Assembly: GCA_022820825.1 (NCBI GenBank)
Contig: JAJEEU010000101.1
Span: 102,682-149,284 of the forward strand
Source of the DNA: Vicinamibacteria bacterium
Lineage (GTDB): Bacteria > Acidobacteriota > Vicinamibacteria > Vicinamibacterales > UBA8438
Direction: 5' to 3'
DNA: 46,603 nucleotides
This document shows positions 33,824 through 41,818 of this stretch, in pieces (position 1 is the stretch's first letter; each line of letters opens with the position of its first letter). Below the pieces are notes generated by a model. That model saw only the letters and a list, made by a program, of their open reading frames with translations. It had not been told where the DNA came from and did not search any database. The translations under genes and the position numbers were made by a program.

Positions 33824-34240
33824 ATGTTACAACAAGGCATGCTGCCCGCTGCCGCGCTCGGAATGCTGCTCTATGGCCTGCACGACATCGTGGCGGGCGC
33901 GGCCGATCTGCTGGCCGGCACCGTCCCGGAATGGTGGGCCGCCGCCTGGCGGATGCTGGCGGGCGCCGTGCTTGCGCTGGCGGCGCTGTTCGTGCGGGCC
34001 TCGCTGCCGGGCGGTCTGGCGCTCGCGGTCGCCGGCCTGCTGGCGCTGCAGTCCATCAGCCTGCACAACGACCCGCACATCTACGGCGAGCTGCTGCTGT
34101 GGCCCCAGGCGTCGCGGGCGGTCTTCTCGGCCGCCCTGGTGGCGCTCGCCTGGTTCGGCTGGGAATCCGCCGGCGAAGACGGCGGGACCGACAGCGACGA
34201 GCCCGGCAGCCCGGAATGGGGCGCGGACGGGCAAACCTGA
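33824..34240 (+). CDS. Small membrane protein of unknown function
   Basis: 138-aa protein with four predicted membrane segments: AAALGMLLYGLHDIVAGAA, WRMLAGAVLALAALFV, GLALAVAGLLALQSI and AVFSAALVALAWFGW. An acidic tail follows (GEDGGTDSDEPGSPEWGAD). I do not recognise the family. The ATG at 33824 lacks a ribosome site; a second in-frame ATG at 33839 with AAGG before it is an alternative. Composition and hydrophobic pattern support a real gene. It is convergent with nrdJ. Confidence 0.6.
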   Translation: MLQQGMLPAAALGMLLYGLHDIVAGAADLLAGTVPEWWAAAWRMLAGAVLALAALFVRASLPGGLALAVAGLLALQSISLHNDPHIYGELLLWPQASRAVFSAALVALAWFGWESAGEDGGTDSDEPGSPEWGADGQT

Positions 34241-34261
34241 GCCGTTCAATTCCCGCGCGCT

Positions 34262-37048
34262 TCAGGCGCAGCCGCTGGTCGCGCCGCAGTTGACGCACTT
34301 GTAGCAGGCGCCGCTGCGGATCATGATGGCCCCGCAGGTCGCGCAGGGCGGCGCGTCCTGGTCGTTCTGTATGGCGAACGACGCTCCGGAGGCAGGCTTG
34401 TCGGCCGCGTCCGGAGGGGCGGCCTCGCTCAGCTTCAGTTGTTCACCGCCGTCGTGTCCGTTCGTCTCGACGGGCGGCTGCACGTTGACGCCGGCGTGGT
34501 ATTGCGCCTCGCTGGAGAGGAACTTCGTCGCCAGCCAGCGGAAGACGTAGTCGACGATCGACTTCGCAACGCGCACGTCGGGGTTCTTCGTCATGCCGGC
34601 CGGCTCGAAGCGCGCGTGGCTGAACTTGTCGACGAGCACCTGCAGCGGCACGCCGTACTGCAGCGAGTACGAGATTGCCTGCGCGAATGCGTCCGCAAAG
34701 CCCGAGATGGTCGATCCCTCCTTGGCCATCACCAGGAAGATCTCGCCCGGCGTCCCGTCGTCGAACAGACCGACGGTGACGTAGCCTTCGTGCCCCGCGA
34801 TGTCGAACTTGTGGGTGATTGCCTGCCTTTCGTCCGGCAGCCGCCGGCGCACCGGCCGATCCGGCGCCCCTGAAGCCTCCTGCGACGCGTCGCCGCGCGT
34901 CGTGTTGAGCGGCTGCGTGCGCTTGCTGCCGTCGCGGTAGATCGACACGGCTTTCGTGCCGAGGCGCCAGGCGTCGATGTACGCCTGCTCGATGTCCTCG
35001 ACGGTCGCGTCGGCCGGAACGTTGATCGTCTTCGAGATCGCTCCGGAGATGAACGGTTGCGTCGCGCCGATCATCTTGAGGTGCCCGCTGTAATGGATGG
35101 AGCGCTGGCCGTTCGCGGGCTTGAACGCGCAGTCGAACACCGGCAGGTGCTCGTCCTTCACGTGCGGCGCCCCCTCGATGGTGTCGTGCTCGTCGATGTA
35201 GTCGACGATCTCGCTCACCTGCTCGTCGCTGTAGCCGAGGCGCTCCAGCGCCACCGGCACGGTGCGGTTGACGATCTTCATCAGGCCGTCGCCGACCAGC
35301 CGCTTGTACTTGACCAGCGCGATGTCCGGCTCGACGCCGGTCGTGTCGCAGTCCATCATGAAGCCGATCGTGCCGGTCGGCGCCAGCACGGTCGCCTGGG
35401 CGTTCCGGTAGCCGTGCTCTTCGCCGAGTGCGACGGCGTCGTCCCAGGCCGCGGCGGCACCGGCGTAGAGGTCCGCGGGCACGCGCGCCTGCGACACGTC
35501 CTTCATCGCCGCGCGGTGCTTGCGCATGACGCGCAGGAACGGCGCCTCGTTCTGCGAGTAGCCGCTGAACGGTCCGCCGCAGTCGCGGGCTATCCGCGCC
35601 GACTGGGCGTACGCCTCGCCCGTCATCAGCGCCGTGATGGCCGCGGCGTAGTCGCGTCCCTCGTCGCTGTCGTACGGTATGCCGCGCGACATCAGCAGCG
35701 ACCCGATGTTGGCGTAGCCGAGCCCGAGCGGACGGTAGTCGTGGCTGTTCCGCCCGATGGCCTCGGTCGGATAGCTCGCGTTCTCGACGATGATCTCCTG
35801 CGCCGTGATCAGCGTGCGCACGGCGGCGCGGAACGTCTCGACGTCGAACTCGCCCGGCCCGCCGTCGGGCGGCGTGAACCGCATCAGGTTCAGCGACGCG
35901 AGGTTGCACGCGGAGTCATCGAGGAACATGTACTCCGAGCAGGGATTCGACGCGTTGATCCGCGCGGTGTTCGGGCACGTGTGCCAGTCGTTGACGGTGG
36001 TGTCGAACTGCATCCCCGGGTCGCCGCACACGTGCGTCCCCTCGGCGATGGCGCGCATCAGGTCGCGCGCCCGGAGCGTCTCCATCACCCGGCCGCCGTT
36101 GACGGCGCGCGTCTGCCACTCGCCGTCGTCGAGCGCCGCGCGCATGAACTCGTCCGGCACGCGGACGCTGTTGTTGGAGTTCTGGAAGAACACGGAGGAG
36201 TAGGCCGGCCCCGTGAACGACCCGTCGTAGCCGGCGTCGATCAGCGCCCACGCCTTGCGCTCCTCTTCGACCTTGCAGTTGATGAACTCCAGGATGTCGG
36301 GGTGCTCGGCGTTCAGGATGACCATCTTGGCGGCGCGGCGGGTCTTGCCGCCCGACTTGATCACGCCCGCGAACGCGTCGTACCCCTTCATGAACGACAC
36401 GGGACCCGACGCGGTGCCGCCGCCCGCCAGCGGCTCGCGCTGGGAGCGGATGGGCGACAGGTTCGTCCCGGTCCCGGAGCCGAACTTGAACAGCATCCCC
36501 TCGGTGCGGGCCAGCGTCAGGATCGAGTCCATGGTGTCGTCGACCGAGTTGATGAAGCAGGCCGAGCACTGCGGCGCCGGCTCGAAGCCGCAGTTGAACC
36601 ACACCGGGCTGTTGAACGCCGCCTTCTGCTCCACCAGCAGGTGCTTCAGGTCATCGCTGAACGCACTCAGATCCTCGGCGCTCGCGAAGTACTGCTGCTC
36701 GCCGGCCCAGCGCGTGATGGTGTCGACCACGCGGCCGATCAACTGCCTGACGCTGCGCTCCCGCTCGGGCGTGCCCAACTGGCCGCGGAAGTACTTCGAG
36801 ACCACGATGTTGGTGGCCTGCTGCGACCAGGCCTTCGGAATGTCCACGTCGCGCTGCTCGAACACCACGTCGCCCCGCTCGTTGCGAATCACCGCCGCAC
36901 GGGTCTCCCATTCGATCTCGTCGAACGGATCCACCCCCGCCCGGCTGAACACGCGGGGAAATTCCAGGCCCTGGGCGCGTGGAGCCGCCGGCTCCGTGGA
37001 CGGCTGGAACATCGGCATGTCGGATTCGTGAGACGTCGTTTCAGGCAT
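34262..37048 (-). CDS. nrdJ: Adenosylcobalamin-dependent (class II) ribonucleotide reductase
   Basis: 928-aa B12-dependent reductase that makes dNTPs independently of oxygen. Visible are AAFNSPVWFNCGFEPAPQCSACF (redox Cys region, about residues 132-155), GSGTGTNLSPIRS, the thiyl-radical finger loop NPCSEYMFLDDSACNLASLNL, and the phosphate-binding ATVLAPTGTIGFMMDCDTTG; each is cited here as a region. A C-terminal zinc-ribbon-like tail CATCG, CYKCVNCG, GC follows a low-complexity linker. It is close to the usual length. The start at 37048 is supported by AGAGGGGGAGC. No cobalamin riboswitch or nrdR gene is recognisable nearby. Confidence 0.96.
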   Translation of the reverse strand: MPETTSHESDMPMFQPSTEPAAPRAQGLEFPRVFSRAGVDPFDEIEWETRAAVIRNERGDVVFEQRDVDIPKAWSQQATNIVVSKYFRGQLGTPERERSVRQLIGRVVDTITRWAGEQQYFASAEDLSAFSDDLKHLLVEQKAAFNSPVWFNCGFEPAPQCSACFINSVDDTMDSILTLARTEGMLFKFGSGTGTNLSPIRSQREPLAGGGTASGPVSFMKGYDAFAGVIKSGGKTRRAAKMVILNAEHPDILEFINCKVEEERKAWALIDAGYDGSFTGPAYSSVFFQNSNNSVRVPDEFMRAALDDGEWQTRAVNGGRVMETLRARDLMRAIAEGTHVCGDPGMQFDTTVNDWHTCPNTARINASNPCSEYMFLDDSACNLASLNLMRFTPPDGGPGEFDVETFRAAVRTLITAQEIIVENASYPTEAIGRNSHDYRPLGLGYANIGSLLMSRGIPYDSDEGRDYAAAITALMTGEAYAQSARIARDCGGPFSGYSQNEAPFLRVMRKHRAAMKDVSQARVPADLYAGAAAAWDDAVALGEEHGYRNAQATVLAPTGTIGFMMDCDTTGVEPDIALVKYKRLVGDGLMKIVNRTVPVALERLGYSDEQVSEIVDYIDEHDTIEGAPHVKDEHLPVFDCAFKPANGQRSIHYSGHLKMIGATQPFISGAISKTINVPADATVEDIEQAYIDAWRLGTKAVSIYRDGSKRTQPLNTTRGDASQEASGAPDRPVRRRLPDERQAITHKFDIAGHEGYVTVGLFDDGTPGEIFLVMAKEGSTISGFADAFAQAISYSLQYGVPLQVLVDKFSHARFEPAGMTKNPDVRVAKSIVDYVFRWLATKFLSSEAQYHAGVNVQPPVETNGHDGGEQLKLSEAAPPDAADKPASGASFAIQNDQDAPPCATCGAIMIRSGACYKCVNCGATSGCA

Positions 37049-37078
37049 GCTCCCCCTCTGGGAAATCAACGGACTCCG

Positions 37079-37112
37079 GGACAAGACAGACTCTAGGACA
37101 AGACAGGCTCTG
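37079..37112. repeat. 17-bp tandem duplication upstream of nrdJ
   Basis: Two adjacent 17-bp units, 37079-37095 and 37096-37112, share GGACAAGACAG at the start and differ at two purine positions. They lie 31-64 bp upstream of the nrdJ ATG, so they would be in the leader or core promoter. Confidence 0.6.
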
Positions 37113-37248
37113 GGAACGCGGCGACCTCTCGAACGACGGCATGCACCGGGAGAGCGCCGGATGTAGGCACGCTCGGGAAGGACATCGACGAAGGCAACTT
37201 CCTCTGTACACGACGATACAACAACATGAAGGCCTTCACGCTCGATTC

Positions 37249-37266
37249 ACCACAACATATGGTGGT
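37249..37266. promoter_or_regulatory. Imperfect palindrome ACCAC-AACATATG-GTGGT
   Basis: The 5-bp arms ACCAC/GTGGT enclose AACATATG; 14 of 18 positions are symmetric. It lies about 200 bp from nrdJ and 150 bp from the CPBP gene. The AT core loosely recalls an NrdR box, but there is no properly spaced second box. Confidence 0.3.
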
Positions 37267-37344
37267 AGAAGGTAGCAGGAACGTTACAAGGAAAGCAATA
37301 ACTCTTTACTTGAAAAAGCCCTTGCCTGTTGGCTGGCGGCTTCC

Positions 37345-37377
37345 GGCTGGTTGTTTTTCTCGAGAAAAATGCCAGCC
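37345..37377. promoter_or_regulatory. 33-bp imperfect palindrome upstream of the CPBP protease gene
   Basis: GGCTGG (37345-37350) and CCAGCC (37372-37377) flank the perfect 16-bp palindrome TTTTTCTCGAGAAAAA (37354-37369), separated from it by TTG and TG. It ends 32 bp before the GTG start. It could be an operator, a cruciform-prone site or a hairpin in the leader. Confidence 0.5.
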
Positions 37378-37409
37378 ACGGAAAAATCACGGAAAATACG
37401 AGGACCATA

Positions 37410-38192
37410 GTGGCCCCGCTCGAATTCCCGGAAGGAAATCCGCCCGACCTCGGCCCGGGTCCGGCCGCACCGGCGCCGCAACCGCCCGGACCCGGGCGTG
37501 CCGCCGCACTCCTGGAGGTCGGCCTCTGCTCCGGATTCCCGACGCAACTGGCCGTCGCCGCGGGGCTGGTGCTGGCCGGCATCACGTCGGCCGGCGGCAG
37601 CGCCGGCGCGCTCAGCCTGGAGTACGTAGTCGCGCTCTCGCTCGCGGATACCGTATTGCTGGTCGGCCTGATCGTCTTCTTCCTGCGGCGCCACGGAGAG
37701 CAGCCGGCAGCCGTGTTGCTGGGCGGGCGGCTGCATCTCCCGGAGCTGCGGCTCGGGCTGCTGCTGGTGCCGGCGGTCTTCGTGTTCGCGACGGCCACGC
37801 TGTGGCTGCTCCACACGGTCTGGCCCGCCGTCGCCAACGTGCCCGACAATCCGATCGAGGCGCTCATCCGCTCGCCGCGCGACGCGCTCATCCTGCTCGT
37901 CGTGGCGGTCGTCGCGGGCGGGATCCGCGAGGAAGTGCAGCGGGCCTTCATCCTGCGCCGCTTCGAGCAACGGCTGGGAGGCGGATGGTTCGGCCTGGCC
38001 GTATTCAGCATCGCCTTCGGTCTGGGACACTACGTTCAGGGCTGGGACGCGGCGATCGTGACAGCGTTGCTCGGCGCGCTCTGGGGCGCGCTGTTCCTGC
38101 TGCGGCGCAGCGTCGTGGCGGCCATGGTCAGCCACGCGGGATTCAACGCGACCGAGATCATGATCGCGTTCGCCGCCGCCGCTACCGTCTAG
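37410..38192 (+). CDS. CPBP-family intramembrane metalloprotease
   Basis: 260-aa membrane protein of the CPBP/CAAX-prenyl-protease-like (Abi) family. After a Pro-rich N-terminus there are about seven hydrophobic segments. The family motifs are present: GGIREEVQRAF (EExxR, the catalytic Glu pair and Arg), FGLGHYVQGW (first metal His) and VSHAGFNAT (second His with Asn). The start is GTG at 37410, with GAGGA 5-6 nt upstream; earlier in-frame starts would add residues encoded by the AT-rich intergenic DNA. The target is unknown. It is convergent with the SurA-like gene and overlaps its 3' end by 11 bp. Confidence 0.9.
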   Translation: MAPLEFPEGNPPDLGPGPAAPAPQPPGPGRAAALLEVGLCSGFPTQLAVAAGLVLAGITSAGGSAGALSLEYVVALSLADTVLLVGLIVFFLRRHGEQPAAVLLGGRLHLPELRLGLLLVPAVFVFATATLWLLHTVWPAVANVPDNPIEALIRSPRDALILLVVAVVAGGIREEVQRAFILRRFEQRLGGGWFGLAVFSIAFGLGHYVQGWDAAIVTALLGALWGALFLLRRSVVAAMVSHAGFNATEIMIAFAAAATV

Positions 38193-38838
38193 GCGACCCC
38201 AGCCGGCTCACCTGTCCGCGCTGGACGAGCCCGGCCACCCACTCGCCGACCAGCTCGGCGCGGCGCTGCTCCGCGATGCGGAGGATCACGAATGGACGCG
38301 CCTCGTCGTACGGCAGTTGACGGCCTGCCTCCGTGAATTCGGCGTGGCGTGCCTCGTAGAACGCGCGGAGCTGGTCGTCGGTCGGCGCCGGGACGGCGCC
38401 GAACCGGTTCGCTACGTAGGCCTCGCGCCGCATGTCGTCCCGCAGCACCTGCCGCAGGTCGTCAGCCGCATAGCCCACGCGCGCCAGTGCCGCCTCGAAC
38501 GCCGTCTCCGTGGGGAAGCGGTCCGCCAGCGCGGCCATGCGGCGCTCCACGTCGGCGGGCGGCGGGTCGGCGCCGACGTAGCGGTCCACTTCGTCGAGCA
38601 CCAGCCGGCGCTCGATCAGGTAGGTCAGCACGTCGTCCTCGGAGCCCTTTCCCGCGCCGTTGTCCGCCGCCACCAGGCCCAGCTCCACGAAGGCCCGGAC
38701 GTCCGACTGCAGGATGACGTGACCGGCCACGATCGCAAGGATCCGATCCAGCGTCTCGGCCTGGGCAGCGTACGCGTGTCCGGCGCCGAGTCCGGTGGCC
38801 CACGCCAGGCAGCCGCCGATTGCCGCGAGATGCCGCAG
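38182..38838 (-). CDS. SurA-N-like periplasmic chaperone, no PPIase domain
   Basis: About 218 aa. The signal-like segment RHLAAIGGCLAWATGLGAGHAYA is followed by AETLDRILAIVAGHVILQSDV, which matches the start of SurA N-terminal chaperone domains, then helices with LTYLIERRLVLDEVDRY and TDDQLRAFYEARHAEF. No parvulin (PPIase) domain is present. The start is uncertain: there is no ATG, GTG or TTG between the end of the Omp85 gene and the signal peptide. Either a CTG at 38838 is used, giving a well-formed signal peptide, or a GTG at 38916 inside the Omp85 gene, giving 26 extra residues. It is the third gene of the tamB-Omp85 operon and probably escorts outer-membrane proteins to it. Confidence 0.75.
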   Translation of the reverse strand: MRHLAAIGGCLAWATGLGAGHAYAAQAETLDRILAIVAGHVILQSDVRAFVELGLVAADNGAGKGSEDDVLTYLIERRLVLDEVDRYVGADPPPADVERRMAALADRFPTETAFEAALARVGYAADDLRQVLRDDMRREAYVANRFGAVPAPTDDQLRAFYEARHAEFTEAGRQLPYDEARPFVILRIAEQRRAELVGEWVAGLVQRGQVSRLGSPRR

Positions 38839-38851
38839 GGTGGTCCGGCTG

Positions 38852-41818
38852 CTAGAACGCCTGTCCGATGCTGATGTGCAGCGCGGTGAGCCGTTCTCTC
38901 TCGCGGTTGGGACCACTGCCGAGCTCCTGCCGGTCGAGCTTGAATCCGAGGTCGACGCGGATCGGCCCGACGGGCGACGCGTAACGGACGCCGAAGCCGA
39001 CGCCACCGCGAATCTGACCGAGGCGTATGTTGCTCACGTGATCGTACACGTTGCCGCCGTCGAGAAAGCCCACCACGCCGAGATCCCGCGTGACCGGCAC
39101 GCGGACCTCGCTGTTGAGAATGACGACGGCGTTCCCGCCCCGCGGGAACCCGTCGTGGTCGATGGTCGCCCCGGGTTGCCCGGCCGGAATGCCGAGCCGG
39201 TCGAAGGCATAGCCGCGCACCGTGGTGTCGCCGCCGGCGAAGAAGCGCTCGCTGATCGGCAGCAGTGGATGCGATCCCACGTCCCCGCGGGGAAAGCCGA
39301 CCGCGAGGCCCAGGCGCACGCCGGCGGCGAGCACGATGCGCCGCGCGCCGGGCATCCGCCGGTAGATGAACGCCTGCGTGAACGCCTTCGCGAACCCGAC
39401 CTCGGAACCGATGGCGCGCGCCGCCACCCGGGCGTCCACGCTAAGCACCTCGCCGTCGGTTGGATCCACCAGGTCGTCGCGCGTATCGCGCACCAGGCTG
39501 CCGCTGAACGACGACAGCCGCACCTTCTCGAACAGCCGGTCGACGAGCGGCACGTCCTCCGGGTTCAACTGCACGTTCGACGTATCGTTCTTGCCCCACG
39601 AGTAGGCGACGCTGGTGCTGAGGCTGGGCGTCATCCGCCCGCGCGTCTCGGCATTGAACCCGCGGCTGAAGAGGTCGAAGCCCGGCCGGATAGCCTCCTC
39701 GACGAACCCGGTCACGTACAGATCCCAGGCCAGGCCGAACGCCCGCGGCTCCGTGTAGGTGCCGAGGACGCGGTACTCGTTGAAGCCGAATCCGGAGTCC
39801 CGCTCCGCGGGTGCGAACAGCACGGGATCGTTCTGGCGGCGCACGCTGACGCGGGTGAACAGGTCGATCGAGCGGTTCTTGCCCCACAGGTTGCGCCGGC
39901 CGATCTGCACGAAGCCGCGCGGGGCGAACTCGAGCTGCTCGACCGCCTGGCTCACGCCCCGTCCGGCGTCCGTCTCGCGCCGCAGGCGCTGCGACACCTC
40001 GAATCCGCCGCCGTACGCGAGACGGGTGGCGGCAGCCTCCTCCACGACGACCACCACGTCACGCCGATCCCGCCGGCCGTGGCTGAACTCGCGGATGTCG
40101 ATCCGGCGGAACAGGCCGAGCGCGTTGAGGCGCCGGCGTGTCTCCGCCACCGCCGCGAGGCCGAGCGGCCGGCCCTCCTCGAGCGTGATCTCCTGTCGAA
40201 TGCTGGCCGACCCGATCGACTCGTTGCCGACGATCAGGATGTGCTCGACGAGCGTCTGCGGCCCCTCCGCGATCCGGTACAGCAGGTCGACGGCGGTCAG
40301 GCTGTCGTCGAAGCGCGGTTCCACCGCCACCACCGCGCGGTCGTAGCCGGCATCCAGGTACAGCGCATGGATCCGGTCGCGGTCCGCCGCCACCTCGCGC
40401 GCGAAGAACGCGCCCCCGACCCGCGACTCCATGGTTGCGATCAGCTCCTCGCTGCCGCGAAAGGCGCTGCCCTCCACGGTCACCGACCGCACCGTTGCCT
40501 GCGGCCCTTCGACGATGGCGATGGTGCAGAGCACCCGCACGGCGGGTCCGGCCGGCGCCCCGGCCGGCGCCAGCTCCGCGATGCGCGGCTCGACGCGCAC
40601 CGTCGGGTAACCGAGTCGGCGGTAGTGCTCCGCGACCAGATCGGCGGAGACCTCGAGCTCGCGCATCACCAGCGGCGAATCGGGCTCGACCGTCAACAGC
40701 GGGGCCAGCTCCGACTCGGGAATGGCGGTGTTGCCCTCGAACGCCACGCGATCGATCCGATACAGGCGGCCCCGCGCGGCGGTGAACACGAGCGACAAGC
40801 CCTCGCCGTCCGCCTCGCGCGCGTGCTCCACGACGGCATCCCGGTAGCCGCGGTCGTGCAGCAGGGTCGCGATCCGTCGGTCGGCGTCCTCCAGCAGGTC
40901 CTCCTCGACGGAGCGCTCGCGCTCGATCGGCACCAGCGCATCGAGGTCGGCGTCCGGCAGCGGGTCGCCGGCCAGCTCGACGGTGATGCGCGGGCCCTGC
41001 CGCACGTCGAGCACCAGGTCCGCCAGCCCGCCGCCGTCCAGCACCTCGATCTCGTGGTCGAGACTGGCCTCGTAGAAGCGGCGGCGGTGCAGCTCCGTCT
41101 CGTAGTCGCGCAGGCGGCGCTCGATGTCCCGGCCGTCGTACGGCATGCCCCGCTCGAGCCCGAGTCGATTCAGGATCAGCGGATACATGGTTGCGGACAC
41201 GCCGCGCACGGTGAAGCGGTCGATCCGCACGCGGCTGCCGGGCCGCGCCGCCACGCGCAATACCAGCCGGGCGCCGCGGCGCTCGACGCGCGTCTCGACG
41301 GCGGCCGCCAGGAATCCGCGCTCGCGGTAGTAGCGCCGCAGCGTCTCGGCGACGGCCGGCGCCTGATCGACGCCGAACGCGGGACCGTGGGCATCCGTGA
41401 CGGCGCGGCGCAGCTCGACGGCGGACACGCCCGGCCGCCCGTCCACCTCGATGCGCTCGACGAGCTGCAGCGGCGCCAGGACGTACTGCAGCACGACGCC
41501 GCCGTCGCGCACGCTGCCGCCCACCTCGATGTTCTCGAACCGGCCGAGGCTGAACAGGTGCGCCACGCTCTCGCGCACCTGCCGCATGGACAGCGGGTCG
41601 CCGACGCGCGTCTCGACCAGCGCCAGGACCGCGTCGTCGGTCAGCGGGCGGCCGTCGCTAACGAGGTCGACGCCGACGACCGGCTTGCCCACGAACTCGT
41701 CGAGCCCGGCGGCCGGCGCAGGCGCCGCGGCCCACAGTACAACAAGGAATCCAAGCGCAACCGTCCGCCACGGCAGGGCCCGCCGGAGTGCACAACTGCG
41801 GCGATCCGCGGTGCGCAT
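38852..41818 (-). CDS. Omp85-family outer-membrane assembly protein with seven POTRA domains
   Basis: 988-aa BamA/TamA-type protein. The signal peptide covers about residues 1-38. I count seven consecutive POTRA-like units between about residues 42 and 575, starting at VVGVDLV, VERIEVDG, IDRFTVRG, ITVELAGD, IDRVAFEGN, VRSVTVEG and VEHILIVGN, each with the beta-alpha-alpha-beta-beta spacing. A 16-strand-type barrel follows, with the lid-loop motif VRGYAF and a terminal aromatic (IGQAF). Escherichia coli BamA has five POTRA domains and TamA three. The ATG at 41818 shares its A with the tamB stop (TGATG), indicating coupling. It inserts outer-membrane proteins; the TamB linkage favours a TamA-like role, the size a BamA-like one. 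Confidence 0.93.
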   Translation of the reverse strand: MRTADRRSCALRRALPWRTVALGFLVVLWAAAPAPAAGLDEFVGKPVVGVDLVSDGRPLTDDAVLALVETRVGDPLSMRQVRESVAHLFSLGRFENIEVGGSVRDGGVVLQYVLAPLQLVERIEVDGRPGVSAVELRRAVTDAHGPAFGVDQAPAVAETLRRYYRERGFLAAAVETRVERRGARLVLRVAARPGSRVRIDRFTVRGVSATMYPLILNRLGLERGMPYDGRDIERRLRDYETELHRRRFYEASLDHEIEVLDGGGLADLVLDVRQGPRITVELAGDPLPDADLDALVPIERERSVEEDLLEDADRRIATLLHDRGYRDAVVEHAREADGEGLSLVFTAARGRLYRIDRVAFEGNTAIPESELAPLLTVEPDSPLVMRELEVSADLVAEHYRRLGYPTVRVEPRIAELAPAGAPAGPAVRVLCTIAIVEGPQATVRSVTVEGSAFRGSEELIATMESRVGGAFFAREVAADRDRIHALYLDAGYDRAVVAVEPRFDDSLTAVDLLYRIAEGPQTLVEHILIVGNESIGSASIRQEITLEEGRPLGLAAVAETRRRLNALGLFRRIDIREFSHGRRDRRDVVVVVEEAAATRLAYGGGFEVSQRLRRETDAGRGVSQAVEQLEFAPRGFVQIGRRNLWGKNRSIDLFTRVSVRRQNDPVLFAPAERDSGFGFNEYRVLGTYTEPRAFGLAWDLYVTGFVEEAIRPGFDLFSRGFNAETRGRMTPSLSTSVAYSWGKNDTSNVQLNPEDVPLVDRLFEKVRLSSFSGSLVRDTRDDLVDPTDGEVLSVDARVAARAIGSEVGFAKAFTQAFIYRRMPGARRIVLAAGVRLGLAVGFPRGDVGSHPLLPISERFFAGGDTTVRGYAFDRLGIPAGQPGATIDHDGFPRGGNAVVILNSEVRVPVTRDLGVVGFLDGGNVYDHVSNIRLGQIRGGVGFGVRYASPVGPIRVDLGFKLDRQELGSGPNRERERLTALHISIGQAF

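Larger units (their letters stand above)
37049..37409. other. Divergent nrdJ/CPBP intergenic region, AT-richer and palindrome-rich
   Basis: A 361-bp gap without a credible gene. From nrdJ outward it holds a 17-bp tandem duplication (37079-37112), an 18-bp imperfect palindrome (37249-37266), an AT-richer stretch (about 37280-37405) and a 33-bp imperfect palindrome (37345-37377). It must contain both divergent promoters. I find no cobalamin-riboswitch B12 box and no convincing paired NrdR boxes. Confidence 0.55.

Noticed and set aside
37049-37409. Cobalamin riboswitch upstream of nrdJ
   Set aside because: I looked for the B12-box GCCACTG on the nrdJ strand and did not find it. A proper covariance search would be decisive.
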